Shown here: piece after piece, positions 24,020 through 35,931 of the stretch
Numbering within the stretch: the stretch's first letter is position 1
How the letters are laid out: each line of letters begins with the position of its first letter
Assembly (NCBI RefSeq): GCF_000801105.2
Contig: NC_079516.1
Coordinates: 1,178,001 to 1,242,000 of the forward strand
Length of the DNA stretch: 64,000 nt
Direction of reading: 5' to 3'
From: Raphanus sativus
Taxonomy: Eukaryota; Streptophyta; Magnoliopsida; Brassicales; Brassicaceae
Notes under the pieces: model-generated
What the model was told of the DNA's origin: nothing
Seen by the model: only the letters and a program-made list of their open reading frames with translations
Database searches by the model: none
Position numbers and translations under genes: made by a program

Positions 24020-24710
24020 GATTGTCATTTGGAGAGAACTCCTCGTCAAGAACTAGAACCGCATCCTGAGGCCACGCTACTGTTTCTCCTACAGCATGAC
24101 CAATAGTATACATATATTCCTTCACTATCATCTCTGACATCATCAGCTTCATCTGATATGTCTTCTATACTCATATCCATATCCGAAGGCAATGGACCTA
24201 CTTCTCCTTGTAGGTCATCCACTTTCTCATCACTGTATCTTCTACTTGGACCTTTCATTACTACATACCAACTCGATTCATCATTTTCCCTTGAGTAAAA
24301 TATCTGTCTCGCCTGAGATGCTAAAATGAATGGATCCTTTGCAAAGGATATGTGGCTGTGATTAAAATTAACCAGTGTAAAGCCATCCTCTACCTTCATA
24401 CCGTTACCTTTAACTGCCCACTCACACCTGAATATTGGCACATAGAAGGCATTGTAATCCAGTAGTATAATATCAACTACTCTCCCATAGTAGGATACAA
24501 TGTCTACCACCTGCGCTGTGTCCCTTGCACTTGATCTACACATTGCTGTTGCCTCATAGTAAACCCCACTATTCTGACTTAGCCTATGCACTGCCTTCGT
24601 ATGAAACCGTAGCCCATTCACAATGTAGCCTGTGTAAGATCTGGCTATACTACGAGGACCATAAGCCAGCCACTTCAGTGTCTCTTCCTCATCAGCTGAA
24701 TCAATAGGTT
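24020..24710 (-). CDS. CACTA transposase 3' exon, DUF4216 region with a frame conflict
   Basis: From 24711 the frame reads KPIDSADEEETLKWLAYGPR then YTGYIVNGLRFHTK, typical of DUF4216, ending in an acidic segment (DMSIEDISDEADD). Around 24140-24120 this frame runs into unrelated residues, whereas another frame reads KEYMYTIGHAVGETVAWPQDA, which looks like the end of the DUF8039-type domain found in the next two exons. Either an unrecognised splice or a deletion/frameshift joins the two, so the full-length protein is in doubt. Confidence 0.6.
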
Positions 24711-27700
24711 TCTAAAAATTATAAAAATAAAAAACTGTCAGCGAAACTACATGGGTATAAAATCCAATTAAAAATTTTACAGTACTAAGAGACCTGTTGC
24801 TTTAGCCACGCCGCGAATTTTTCAGTATGCATACGCCATAAATAAGTTGCATCCCGTTGACATCTAATATTTGAGTCTTGTAGATGTTGCAAATGAGCAC
24901 TTGCATATGAAAAAAAAAAACTCAAAACTGGAATCTAATATAACTTTCAATGAATACTATTCTAATTAGGAAGAGAAACTTACTCAACATATGGATCCAC
25001 CACAGCCGTGTTTTGTATTACAGCAAGATGAGCTATTTTCAACTCTGTATCTGAAAATTGGAATGAGCGGGCAGCTGATATAGGACGACCTTCAAGGATG
25101 AAATGGCTCTCGTACTCAGTGTTTCTATCCTCTTTTTCTTCTACATTAGTTGTAGTCTTCAAGAAAGCCGAGCAGAACTTCATGCACTCGTCTGCAAGAT
25201 AAGACTCAGCTATACACCCCTCTGGTCTTGCTGTGTTTCTTACATAGTCTTTCAATACTTTCATGTACCTGTTTTAAGTGAACATAAAATTTTAATAGTA
25301 AGTCCATTAGGAAGATAAATAAAAAAAATTCACAAGAAAACATACCTTTCAAAAGGATACATCCATCGGAAATGGACAGGACCACCAACTCGTGCTTCTC
25401 TGCCTAGATGCACACACAAGTGAACCATGATGTCGAAGAAACTAGGTGGCCAAAATCTTTCAAAAATGCAAAGAGTCTCCACAATTTCAGTTTCCATTCG
25501 CTGGAGTTGTTCCACATCAAGTTCTCGTTGGCATAGAAGGTTGAAGAAAGCGCATAAGCGGAAAATGGCTACCCTAGGACCCTTCCGTAGTAAGCCCCTA
25601 ATTGCTACTGGCAGCAGTTGTTGCATTAGGACGTGGTAATCATGAGATTTGAGTCCCATCACCTTACACTCCTCTAATGATATACAACTAGATATATTAG
25701 CACAATAGCCATCAGGTCCTTTAAAATCAAACAGACGCTTACAGAATGTGTGTTTCTCTGACTTTGACAAAGACCATGGAGCTGCTGGGAGTAATGTCCT
25801 TTTACCCTGAGCTTTTGGATGCAAATCCTTCCTGATACCAAGACTTTCAAGATCCTTTCTAGCCTTTAGACCATCCTTTGAATTGCCACAATGTAACAAT
25901 GTGGCAATCAAGCTTGCAGCCACATTCCTCTCCACATGCATAACGTCTACATTATGTCGAACAGGGAGCTCCTGCTCATGTGAAAGCAAATAAAGAAATC
26001 AATCAGAACAAGTGTTATTTAAACAAGTTGTAAATCGAAATTTTATACATACCTCCCAATAAGGCAATGAGAAAAAAACAGAACGTTTCTTCCATCTAGA
26101 CAATTCCTCTTCGTCTTTCTCTCCTATATCTTCTTCTTCATCAGTTTCACTTAGTTCCTCCTCGTTATCAGATGCTATGTCATCAACTCGAGCAGCTCTC
26201 TTTCTGGCAGACTGTTTTATATTACCAAACACATTCTTGTAATTTCTCAGCACAAATGAGACATTCCTACCCGTCAGTATCCTTCCCTTTGTCCCATGTT
26301 CAGTTTTCCCATCAAACCAAGTCTTCTTTCCTCTGAAACTATGTAAGGGAGGAAAACTTTTCCGGTGGCCCATAAATACGAATTTCCTACTATTACTCAG
26401 CCACAAACTATCTGTGTGCTTCCCGCATATAGGACAACCCATTTTACCCTTCACTTTACAACCAGCAAGATTCCCGTATGCCGGGAAATCACTAATAGTC
26501 CAAAGAAGCATTGCCTTAAGATTAAAGGTTGTCTTACTAACTGCATCGTATGTTAACTCGCCTATGCACCACAGATGTTTTAAATCTTCTATCAGAGGTT
26601 CTAAGTAAACATCTATACTATTACCCGGTTGATGGGGTCCTGGAATCAGCAGAGTGAGCATTATGTTCTCCTCCTTCATACATAGGTGAGGAGCCATGTT
26701 GTAATTCACCAGTAACACAGGCCAACAACTGTATCGGCTGTTCTTCATACTGAAGGGATTAAACCCATCTGTTGAAAGCCCAAGTCGCAAGTTCCTCTCC
26801 TCCGCTGCGAACGCCGGATACTTGTCATTCATTGACTGCCAAGTAACTGAATCTACTGGATGGCGTAGTTTCCCATCTGTGCTCTTGTTATTGAAATGCC
26901 ATCGTAAATCCATTGCAAGTTTCTCCGATCTGAACATCCTTTTCAGGCGAGGTATTACTGGAAAGTATCTCAAAACCTTCTGTGGAACACCTTTCTTGAT
27001 TTCACCAGTATGCATGTTGGTCTTCCATCTAGACGCCTTGCATTTTGGGCAACTCTCAGCCGTCGTGAGCTTCTTTCTAAATAAGCAGCAGTCGTTCACA
27101 CAAGCATGAATCTTTTGATATCCCATATCAAAAGATTTCAAAAACTTCTTGACATCATAAGTTGATGTGTGCAGGACATTGTTTTCCGGTAACATGTTCG
27201 GCAATGTTTGCAGTAAGTCATCAAAACTCTTGTCTGACCACCCATTCTGAGACTTAATCCTGAACAATGAAACTACAGCTGATAGCTTGCTATGACTCGA
27301 ACACGTCGGATACAAGGGGGTTTCAGCCTCTGCAAGTTTTGCTAAAAACTCATCTTCTTTCCTATCCTCACCCTCAACTGACTCACGTAACTCTGACCCC
27401 CTAATGGCTAAATCGTCATCTAAGCAGTTTGCGGCTTCATATAAACTAAGGATCTCAGCATTCCAGCATCTATCTTTAACTCCCACCACATCAACTGAGT
27501 TACCATCTCCATGGTGAAACCAATCCGAACGTACCTTGTAAGCATCATCCATTCCATTTATAACCAAATGAGAGACAACCTCCTCACTTGTATGGCGATT
27601 TAGATTACGGCATCGGGCGCATGGACATACAATCTTCCCATTAACTCCTAACTTAGCAGTAACATCATTGACAAAACTCCTCGCACCTCTCTCATATGCA

Positions 27701-27729
27701 GAATCAACTCTTAAGTTCATGTCAAACAA
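24711..27729 (-). CDS. CACTA transposase, TNP2-like (En/Spm family)
   Basis: Inferred exons: 26053-27729, 25346-25971, 25268 down to 24984, 24794-24899, then the exon starting at 24711 that runs on into 24140. Exon 1 (559 codons) opens with MFDMNLRVDSAYERGARSF and holds the transposase-associated zinc motif (CPCARCRNLNRH) followed by the Transposase_21/TNP2 catalytic region (for example LGLSTDGFNPF, whose DG is a conserved acidic site, then PGPHQPGNSIDVYL and GKMGCPICG). Exons 2-3 give DUF4218 (VRHNVDVMHVERNV, MGLKSHDYHVLMQQLLPVAIRG, FRWMYPFER). The transposase cuts and joins the CACTA ends. All these exons splice in frame without stops. Exon boundaries are from splice signals; the 3' part is uncertain (see next entries). 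Confidence 0.82.
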
Positions 27730-28760
27730 AACAAAAAATAGTTATGACAAGAAGTGTCGAAATGCATAAACTGAACACTTAAACAAATTTACATACCTAC
27801 ATAAATGGACCCATGACTTGTCCAACATTGTTAAGACCCTTGCCACAGTTCAAACAAGCGTACATGGTTCAAGCAACAATTGACAATATAAATTACAATT
27901 CTAAGTGTTAACCGCAAACAACAAATGCAATGTCTACAAATTAAAGTCTACAAATGATTACAAAATTAGAAGAAATAGATGTGTCTAACCTCCACAGATA
28001 TACAAGACGCAAGACTGTGAAGATACGAACCCAGACCTGCGAAAAAAAAAATTCTGTGATTAATGGAAACAAATATGAACCGAAAACATAAGTAATCACA
28101 GCAATGACGACCCAAAACTATCTACTTGCAGAACTAGAATCAATCGACAAGATCAAACCCTAACTAATCACAGCATTGAGGAGCTAAAACCTATCTAGTT
28201 TCAGAACTTGAATCAATCGACAAAATCAAACCATAACTAATCAGAGCATTGAGGATACAAAACCTATCTACTTTCACAACTTGAATCAATCGAGAAAATA
28301 AAAACCTAACTAATCACAGCATTTAGGATTCACTTTGAATTAGAATCTCGGATTTGAAATCGGAGATGATGAAGGCTGAATCGAATTGGAAACTAGGTTA
28401 GGATGAGCGACGAGATTAATGTTGGTGAGCGACGAGGAATCGAGTCTGAGATGGTGGAGAGAGCGTTGAGCTCGATGTAGAGAAGAAGAGAAGAAGGAGA
28501 AGAACGAAATCCCCTTTTTTTTTTCTAATGCTATGAAAAGTAATGGTTTGGCCGCGAAAACCACTTTTTTTCTTAAGTGTTGGCGCTTAGTGTAAAAATT
28601 CGGATGATTAGTGAGGTTTTAATCCCGCTTAACTTTTTTTTCGGCATAGCATAAGTAAAATGCTATGTATTTGTTATTCAGGCTTCCAATTACCTTTCCA
28701 TAGCAGTTACGAAAATTGTGCTATTATAATCTGCTATTAATACCTATATTTGTTGTAGTG
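27730..28760 (-). promoter_or_regulatory. CACTA 5' leader and subterminal region
   Basis: Contains three imperfect copies of a roughly 70-bp phrase (AATCAATCGACAAGATCAAACC...TAATCACAGCATTGAGGA, at 28137, 28210 and 28283) and the right subterminal repeats. The open frame at 28340-28564 lies here but resembles leader sequence rather than a gene. Confidence 0.5.
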
Positions 28761-28763
28761 GGA

Positions 28764-29397
28764 TTAATATCAGCTCCAAAGTATATGATAGTTTAGTTTT
28801 TGTTAATGCATGAGATGCATCATAGATTTATTATATCAACAAGAAAAAATACTTTTTTTTAAACTAAGAAAAATAGTCTTTAAGGTGGAATTTTTGGCCG
28901 AAACTCCAACGGTTAAGTATAACTTTTCCAACTTTATAAACCCTTATTTCTTTTTCAAACTAATAAATATTACGCATCTCTCATTTTAGAATCAGCATTC
29001 GACAGGTAGATGTTTGGTGAATGACATGCATGATGTATATCTCTTTTTGTTAACTATTTTTGTATTCTATACTTTGTCTACTCATGTATTTCCTCGTGGA
29101 TAAAAATTGAGTTATCTGTCGGTATGTACAAAAAAAATAGTAGACTAATGATGACAAAAGATTATGAGAAAATTTCAATATTTCTTTAACCATAAACTCA
29201 GGTTGCTCTTAGTGTTTTTAAATAATCTTGGTTCGGATCCACACAAATTGAGGTTTCTCTATTTATGTGATCAGACAACAACAGTATTCTATTTACAAAC
29301 AACCTAATTTGGTTAGCGCCATCAAACTTTAGGAAGATTAGTTGGTTGAGTATGTAATACCCGCCGGATAGCTCATGTTATAAAAAAAATCAATAAA
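28764..29397. other. Copy B spacer right of the CACTA element
   Basis: Matches copy A (for example AAGGTGGAA at 28884 versus 16472, and ACGCATCTCTCATTT at 28971 versus 16922). No gene. Confidence 0.5.
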
Positions 29398-29720
29398 CAG
29401 GGCTGGCTTAGGAGGAGGACAATGGGTGTGATCGCCCCCGACCCAATCCCATGTCCCTCCATATAATTTATAATTAAAATTTTGATTTTTTGTATATTTA
29501 TATATTTTATTTAATTTCAACTATTTTTTATAAAAGTTAGACTGAAAAGGGCCCAAAAATATTTTAATTTATTTTTTTCCTCTAAAATTTTAAAATAATT
29601 ATTTATGAAATAGTTCTTTAGAAAATTTAGAAAATTTTGTTTTAATTTTGAATAAACATAAATTTATGGGTATAAAAAGAATTTACCCTTGGGGCCCATC
29701 AAAATGATGAGCAGACCCTG
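29398..29720. mobile_element. Possible hAT-like MITE
   Basis: A 323-bp block absent from copy A starts CAGGGCTGGC and ends GCAGACCCTG, short CAGGG/CCCTG inverted termini. Its flanks are similar (TCAATAAA left, AGAATAAA right), compatible with a decayed 8-bp duplication. Non-coding, AT-rich interior. Confidence 0.45.
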
Positions 29721-30069
29721 AGAATAAATTCTGTGTTGATGGCCTTTTTCATTTAATTCTTAATTTTATCTAATGACAGGAGGAGAAAAATGTGTCTTTG
29801 TCGAAATACTTAAAAGGCAAACACCAGTGGCGATGCCCTTTTTCAAAAAAAAGAAAAAAACACCAGTTGCTTATTTTACTCTCATGAGGCTCTTCAAAAG
29901 TCGATCTCTTTACATTCAAGTCAAACCTGACTAAACCACAAGGCTGAAATTTGCCGTTGGTACTTTATAAATTTATAATGTAGTAAAATTTTGTGAATAT
30001 ACATGATTTAGTTTGTATTTCCTCAAAATATTATTTTGAAAAGAGAAGAATCACCTAGCCATAGTCCAA

Positions 30070-30802
30070 TGTTTCAGGTTTCACCTTCCTTTGCTCAGGA
30101 CCGCCCCTGTGTATAATGCATTCTAGAAAGTTTTGGGCATAGAAATAACGACGGCCTTTTCTAAAGGTCCAGTTAGAAAAATAGGAACCCGTTTCTTTCT
30201 TCTAAATCTATGAACGTAATTGCTTACGTAATCACTAAGAACTAGTCAAGATGTAGCGATAACTTAACGTGAAAGTATTGAATCGGTCAGAGGCTGAGGG
30301 TACCCGATCTAAAATTACACAAAATATGACGCGTATATAAATGATTTCCCTTTAATACATGCTTTGTATGTATTCAAATCACGTAACAATTGGGAGCGAA
30401 AAGCTGTAAATTTGAAATTCTTAAGGTACTAACTAATAGTATATGTTTATAGTTTCGCATCGAAGGTCAGGATGACAAAAAAAAACAACAACAATGTACT
30501 ATAAAACGTTGTGTCCTAACACCTTAAATTGTGTCATATTGTAAACAATTATATGCAGTAATTAAATCACAACACATACATGCAACCACTACCCTCCACG
30601 AAAGTCAAAATCTTAACCAACATTTTCTTTACTATTATTCTCATTTCCTGACATCATCCTTATTAATCATACTGGTGACAATAATACATTAAACCAAATC
30701 CAAAATTACTACAAATAGCTGCTCCCACCATTTCCGAAGAGATCACACACACACACACAAACAAGAAAACCAAACCAAGTTATTTGTTTCTAAACCAGAG
30801 AG
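30070..30802 (+). promoter_or_regulatory. GSTU8 upstream region
   Basis: Spacer ahead of the GST start codon, with a CA microsatellite at about 30745-30759 in the likely leader. Part of it (30131-30280) is duplicated in front of the GST pseudogene at 39770-39887. A canonical TATA box is not obvious. Confidence 0.45.
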
Positions 30803-31992
30803 ATGAACCAAGAAGAACAAGTTCAGCTTTTGGGGTTATGGGGAAGTCCTTTCAGCAAAAGAGTAGAAATGGTCTTGAAACTTAAGGGCATATCTTATGA
30901 ATACATCGAAGAAGATGTTTATGTTAAGAAGAGCCATCTGCTTCTCAACTACAATCCTATCCACAAGAAAGTCCCAGTCCTCGTCCACCAAGGCAGATCG
31001 ATAGCTGAGTCTCTGGTGATTGTCGAATATATTGAAGATACTTGGAAGACAAATTACCCGATGTTGCCTCACGATCCGTATGAGCGTTCTATGGCTCGGT
31101 TTTGGGCTAAGTATGTGGATGACAAGGTACATACATGTTGGTATATATGGGATTATTATTATATTTGTAAATTAAATATCATATTATTTACTTGTTATAG
31201 AACACAATCTTTCACTTTTTATTTATATTCAAAAAAAAAAAAATCTTTCACTTGTTATCAAGAAGACACAACTTCGTCTTGGGGGTTCTAGCTGTTAAAT
31301 CTATTTACAAAGTAAAGACTAGTTATACAAAAGGTTGCTTAGATTTTTCTTCTAGTTAGAACTTACGCCATCACCTAAATGTCATAATAATTTTTGACAA
31401 TTTTGGAAATTTATGCAATTAAAAAGAATATATATATATATACCCAGTTAGCTGATCTACGACCACCCTGGTGTTGTGCAGTATGCTATATATATATATA
31501 TTGAAGGTCAATAGATCATATGTCAATGTTTAATTTGCCTATAATGGTTCTGTCAGTACATTATATGTATAACGTGATAAATTGTAAATGTCATTCCATG
31601 AATGAAGGTTATATGTATAACGTGTATTGTTCTGCATGTTTTAGGTAATGTTAACATTATGGAAGGCTTGTTGGGGACCTGAAAGCGTAAGAGAAAAGAT
31701 GGTCGAAGAAGCTTGTGAGGGTTTGAAATACCTTGAAGAAGAGCTTGGAGATAAACAATTTTTCGGAGGAGAGACAATTGGATTTGTTGATATAGCAGCT
31801 GATTTCATAGCGTACTGGTTCGGAATTGCGCAAGAAGCTTCAGGTGTGATGATCATGACCGCAGAGGCGTTTCCAAGACTTCAACGTTGGTCGCGAAATT
31901 TCGTTGGAAATAATATTATTAAGGAAGTCTTGCCGCCTAAGGAGAAGCTCATGGCTCTTTTCAAAGCCCAATTTGGAAATAATGCCGCGTAA
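30803..31992 (+). CDS. GSTU8: Tau-class glutathione S-transferase, GSTU8-like
   Basis: Two exons, 30803-31126 and 31645-31992 (donor AAG|GTACAT, acceptor TTTTAG|GTAATG), coding for 223 aa, the normal tau-class length with the single conserved intron. The N-terminal thioredoxin-fold domain has [11 protein letters not shown] with the likely catalytic Ser15, HKKVPVL (cis-Pro58) and the glutathione-binding [10 protein letters not shown] (Glu69-Ser70). The C-terminal helical domain has [15 protein letters not shown] and ends [10 protein letters not shown]. Tau GSTs are cytosolic enzymes that join glutathione to xenobiotics and oxidised lipids, usually induced by stress. It matches Arabidopsis GSTU8 in sequence and position. 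A partial pseudogene copy lies at 39903. Confidence 0.94.
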
Positions 31993-32556
31993 GACAAAGA
32001 CTCTCTTACTTTGTGAAAAGTATGCATGTTATATCTAGAAATTCTGCAGTTTGTTTTATCAAAAATAAGAAATTCTTTGCTGTTTTTGTTGTCTGTATTT
32101 ATTTATAACTTTCTATAGTGGTTCTTCTCTAGAAGGAACATTTATCGAAAATTTAGAGTTAACATGTTTAGCAGAAGTAATTTTAGTAGAAATATAGAAA
32201 GTTCGAGTGTGGAAACGTATTAAGTTATTATAACCTGTAATATAATGATATTATAAATAATTTGAAATGATCCATAAATTAAGTAGAATACTAACAAATT
32301 TGAAAGAGTCTAAAACTTAAATGACAACTTCAGTGGTAGATAAATTTAGGGATAATTTGCTAATCAAAGCAAAAATTGACAAAAAAAATGAGATCATTTG
32401 TCAAAAAAATAGCACCATTTAAAAAATAGATGTAATAATAACCACATAGATAACCAAGTTCACAATCACATAATTAAGTTTACTTTTTGACAAAGCACAT
32501 AAAGTTTTATTGAGGGAAAAATAAAAACACATAGATCTGTGAAATGAGTTAAACAA
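31993..32556. other. Spacer between convergent GSTU8 and helicase genes
   Basis: AT-rich region holding both 3' untranslated regions. No other feature seen. Confidence 0.5.
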
Positions 32557-33112
32557 TTACCATGCGTTTCTTCTACCTTTCCGGATAGAAAGAGATTGAA
32601 AACTCGAAAACACATCAGACATGTCGACCTCAAGCAGAGCATCATTCATGACTTCTCTTAGGTTCTTGTCATTAACAGCATCATAGAAACATCCACGCCT
32701 CTTCGAGTCCCTTATCAGCTTTGTCCAAATCGAATCACTCAACGCCAGAGTTGTCTCATTCCCAATCACCCATAAACAGTGCCTTGCACGAGTGAGTGCT
32801 ACGTTGGCTCTTTGACGGTTACTGAGAAACCCTACTTTTCCGTTACCATTACTTCTGACGGTGGATATAATAATGACATCTTCTTCTCCACCTTGAAACC
32901 CATCAACCGACCGAACATTCAAAGTGAAAAGCTCATCACCTAATAGAGAAGTGTACTTATCTCCATCTCTCTCTTGGATTGCTCTCACTTGACCTTTATA
33001 AGGTGAAATAACCCCAACGCTCATCTTTGTCTTTGTCTCACATGACACTGTTTCAAATGATATACAAATTACAAAAGAATATAAAACATAGTATCCTATA
33101 CAATGCGTTTTC

Positions 33113-33165
<53 letters not shown>

Positions 33166-35931
33166 GATCTACATGCGATACATATTTTTTTGACAAAAAC
33201 ACACATACTATGTAATTCTGCTTATATTTAGTATGATATAGTAATTTTCAATAATATTATAGATAAGTAAAATAGCATACCTTTGAAAAGTTTGGATAGG
33301 ATATCAGAAATAACAGCAACTTCAACTATGTTCTTGGGACTATGTCCATCACCAAACTCCTCTTTCCCAAGTCCCACGTTGATAAACGAGAAAGAATCAA
33401 ACATGCTTCCTTCAAGAAACCTCTTTTGATAGTTGCTTTCTTTGACATTCGCAGCATCAGAGATCTTCCCATCATAAAACTCTATGTTGGGGAAAAGACT
33501 TATAGAGGGATGCATACGGTACTGAACGTCAAGCAAATGTTTGTTATGGCCAAGCAAAACCAATCTCTCAAACAGGCTTCTCCCAAATTTGGCCTTTTCA
33601 CATACCTGCATGGATAACACAAAACTATGCATCAAATGCTATTTCTACATTTGCATTCTATAAAATACATAAAAAGATTTAAAATAACAATATATACAGA
33701 GTACAAAACAAAAGAGATACCACGCTTTGCACCATTGCTGGTAGTTGAAGCTCATCTCCTATTAGAACAGCATGGTGAAGGCCTTGAAGTTGCAAAGCAG
33801 CAGCTGATTCACATTCCTTTAGTTGAGCTGCCTCATCAACTACTAGCAGCTCTACGGGTCCAGTCCTTTCCGCGGTCATTTCCGCAGCACCTGAGGCAGT
33901 ACAGAAGATGATGTGTGCATTTGTCAGGCAAAATTTCCTTAAATCCTCATCTTCCAACGAGACTTGAACCCCAAAACGGCTGGGAAGCAAACGTAGAGGC
34001 TGAAGGAAATCAAGACCGATGACTTTGTTGAAGCTGCCAATCTCAAAATCATCTTTAGAAGAATTCTCCTCCACGAATTGTTTGACACCAAGAAGAGCAT
34101 CGCAGCCTTCGACCATTTTCTTCACGTGGTCAGATGATATGAAAGACTTCGGCAGATGTGTGTACAAATCCACCATATTAGTCTCCAATTTTTCACTTAG
34201 CTTATCAAAACTCTTCCTTATAAACTCTCCAAAGTTTAAAACAATGCTTTTGTTCTTTTTGCCTCTTTCCTGCTCCTCTCTTTCACATACCAAGAGATAG
34301 TTCTTGTAATAAGACTCTGGGTCTTCAAGAAACTCTATGAGCAGCTCCAAACTATTTTTCCATCCATCCAATGGCGATAAAATTTTCTTCAGTTTACTGA
34401 TGCGATGATCAAGAAACACATCAAGGGGATCTTCATTCTTGCTGTCTATCCCCTTCCTGACACTATTTTTCCATCCATCCAAATCCAATGGCGATAAAAG
34501 TTCCTTCAGTTTACTGATGCGATGATCAAGAAACACATCAAGGAGATCTTCATTCTTCCCGTCTATCCCCATCCTGCCTCGGTTCCCGGCTAAGACAATA
34601 TCCCCCAGACCGTAAGTAGAATGCTCAGATGAAGAAGATCCGTTGAATAACACCATGAGCCTAGATGCAACTTCCACCACAGCAGTGTTTGTAGGAGCAC
34701 ACACAACTGTTTTGCAACCTAGGTTGAGCAGGGCAAAGAGAAGAGTAGCAACCGTCTTTGTTTTGCCAGTACCAGGTGGTCCCCATATTAGTTTCACACA
34801 AGTCTTGTCACGTAGATTCCTTGTCTCGAGGCAACTTGAAATAGCAGATTCCTGACTAGAGTTCAAGTTCGCTGAACGTATCATATCCAAAACATCTTTT
34901 CCCCAATCCGTAGAAGAAACAGAGTGCTCTGTTTCCTGAAAATAGAAGAATAACCACAATCATTCCCCGTAAGCCGCATGTTTTGTGTATAGTTTTAGAG
35001 CATCGATATTGCATAGTTTCTTAACTTTGGAGTTGTCACAATAAACAAGAAATAAATTATTTTTAAATGAACGAGGTTCTCAAATGTTGAGATACTTTGA
35101 GTTGAATATATGTACTTTTTTTCTTATTGTGAGAACACAAAATTAAGAACCTATGCAATAAGCTTGTTCTTATAAAATAAGATATAGTTCTATGCTCAAG
35201 AAAGATATCATAAAAATACATATTACACAAATATAGCAAACACAAAAAATTATTATAAAAAAAAGTTATAATCATATATGTTCTTTTTTATTTACTTACC
35301 GCAGTATTAGCCTGAAGGACACTCTCGATGAGACTCAAATTGCCACATCCGTGCAAAGCGTTCCAGATACGAGTGTTTGTGGTTAAATTCATTAGATAAA
35401 GACAGGAACGGAATGAAAATCCATCATCGATGGATATGGATGTAGACAAAAGAACAGAGAAACCTAGTTCATCTTTTTCTTTTGAACAGGAACCTAGTTC
35501 ATCTTCAACAGAGAATACATATGCAAGAACCAGAGGGTTCAAGTCATAGACGCGTCTCGGCCCTGCTGTATTCGTGAGAGCAAGGAGATCACCACATTTC
35601 GGCTCGTACTTTGTTCTGTTTCCTTCTGCATTAAATCTCATCAGTGATACAAGGAAAGTGTTTGATGTCTTACTCGGTAATTCTATTTTCGTTGCCTCGG
35701 CAGAGCTTATGTGACCGTCGGGAGATTTGACAAAGATCCCAAGCGTGAGGACAACTCTGTGCGTGTTTCCTCTAGTAGATGAGGAACAAAGCACTTAAGG
35801 TACTCATCAACGGAACCAAATGTGTCTGGTATCGTCCTTATATGTGTTTTGAAGATGTCGTTATTGAGAATATCTTCAATTGACCAAGAGAAGACTTGCT
35901 TAACCAGACCAATCTTCTCTTCCGAATTCAT
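32557..35931 (-). pseudogene. SEN1/Upf1-like superfamily 1 helicase with one frameshift
   Basis: Related to the Arabidopsis P-loop proteins annotated as tRNA-splicing endonuclease positive effector-like (AT1G65810/AT5G37150 type). Exons: 35300-35931, 33721-34935, 33281-33605, 32557-33047. Motifs in order: Walker A GPPGTGKTKT, motif II VVDEAAQLKE, QYRMHPSIS, then [13 protein letters not shown] and [13 protein letters not shown]. Exon lengths sum to 2663 nt, one short of a multiple of three. The break is in exon 1: the starting frame reaches TAA just after SLSNLPTVT, while the frame from SPDGHISSAEATKIELP runs on correctly, so a single base is missing at the AAA of 35726-35728. That run-length context also fits a sequencing error. 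Intron 3 holds a long TA microsatellite (33116-33162). I know of no Arabidopsis counterpart at this position. Confidence 0.85.
34340..34575 (-). repeat. 117-bp in-frame tandem duplication inside the helicase gene
   Basis: The phrase TGCGATGATCAAGAAACACATC occurs at 34401 and again at 34518. The corresponding protein repeats KNEDxLDVFLDHRISKLKxxLSPLDxDGWKNS, 39 residues per unit, between motifs I and II. The copies differ at a few positions, so it is not very recent. Confidence 0.85.

Larger units (their letters stand above)
22495..28760. mobile_element. Complete CACTA (En/Spm-like) DNA transposon
   Basis: Left end CACTACAACAAATATAG (22495) and right end CTATATTTGTTGTAGTG (28760) are perfect inverted termini. 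The 3-bp target duplication GGA lies at 22492-22494 and 28761-28763. Subterminal zones carry repeated ATAGCATTT/TGCTATGAAAA-like words (22515-22900 and 28520-28740), the expected binding sites of accessory protein TnpA. Length is 6266 bp. It codes on the minus strand for a TNP2-like transposase. Intact termini and a clean duplication suggest a fairly recent insertion. Confidence 0.95.
19125..30070. repeat. Segmental duplication, copy B (interrupted by CACTA and other insertions)
   Basis: Counterpart of copy A. It holds the second MIR2111, a SINE, a GC-rich insert, a complete CACTA element and a hAT-like MITE. Unlike A, its right end continues into the upstream region of the glutathione transferase gene. 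Confidence 0.75.

Noticed and set aside
24063..24085. GCATCCTGAGG word resembling a third miR2111 arm
   Set aside because: It lies in CACTA coding sequence (VAWPQDA), and no complementary arm is nearby.
25999..26052. Extension of the transposase frame beyond SLPYWE
   Set aside because: A donor site GAG|GTATGT and an in-phase acceptor at 25971 restore the conserved VRHNVDVMH block, so this is intron.
28340..28564. 74-aa frame near the CACTA right end
   Set aside because: Located in leader/subterminal sequence, no family resemblance.
33116..33162. TA repeat read as a Tyr-Ile repeat protein start
   Set aside because: It is a microsatellite in helicase intron 3; the exon begins at 33047 after CAG.
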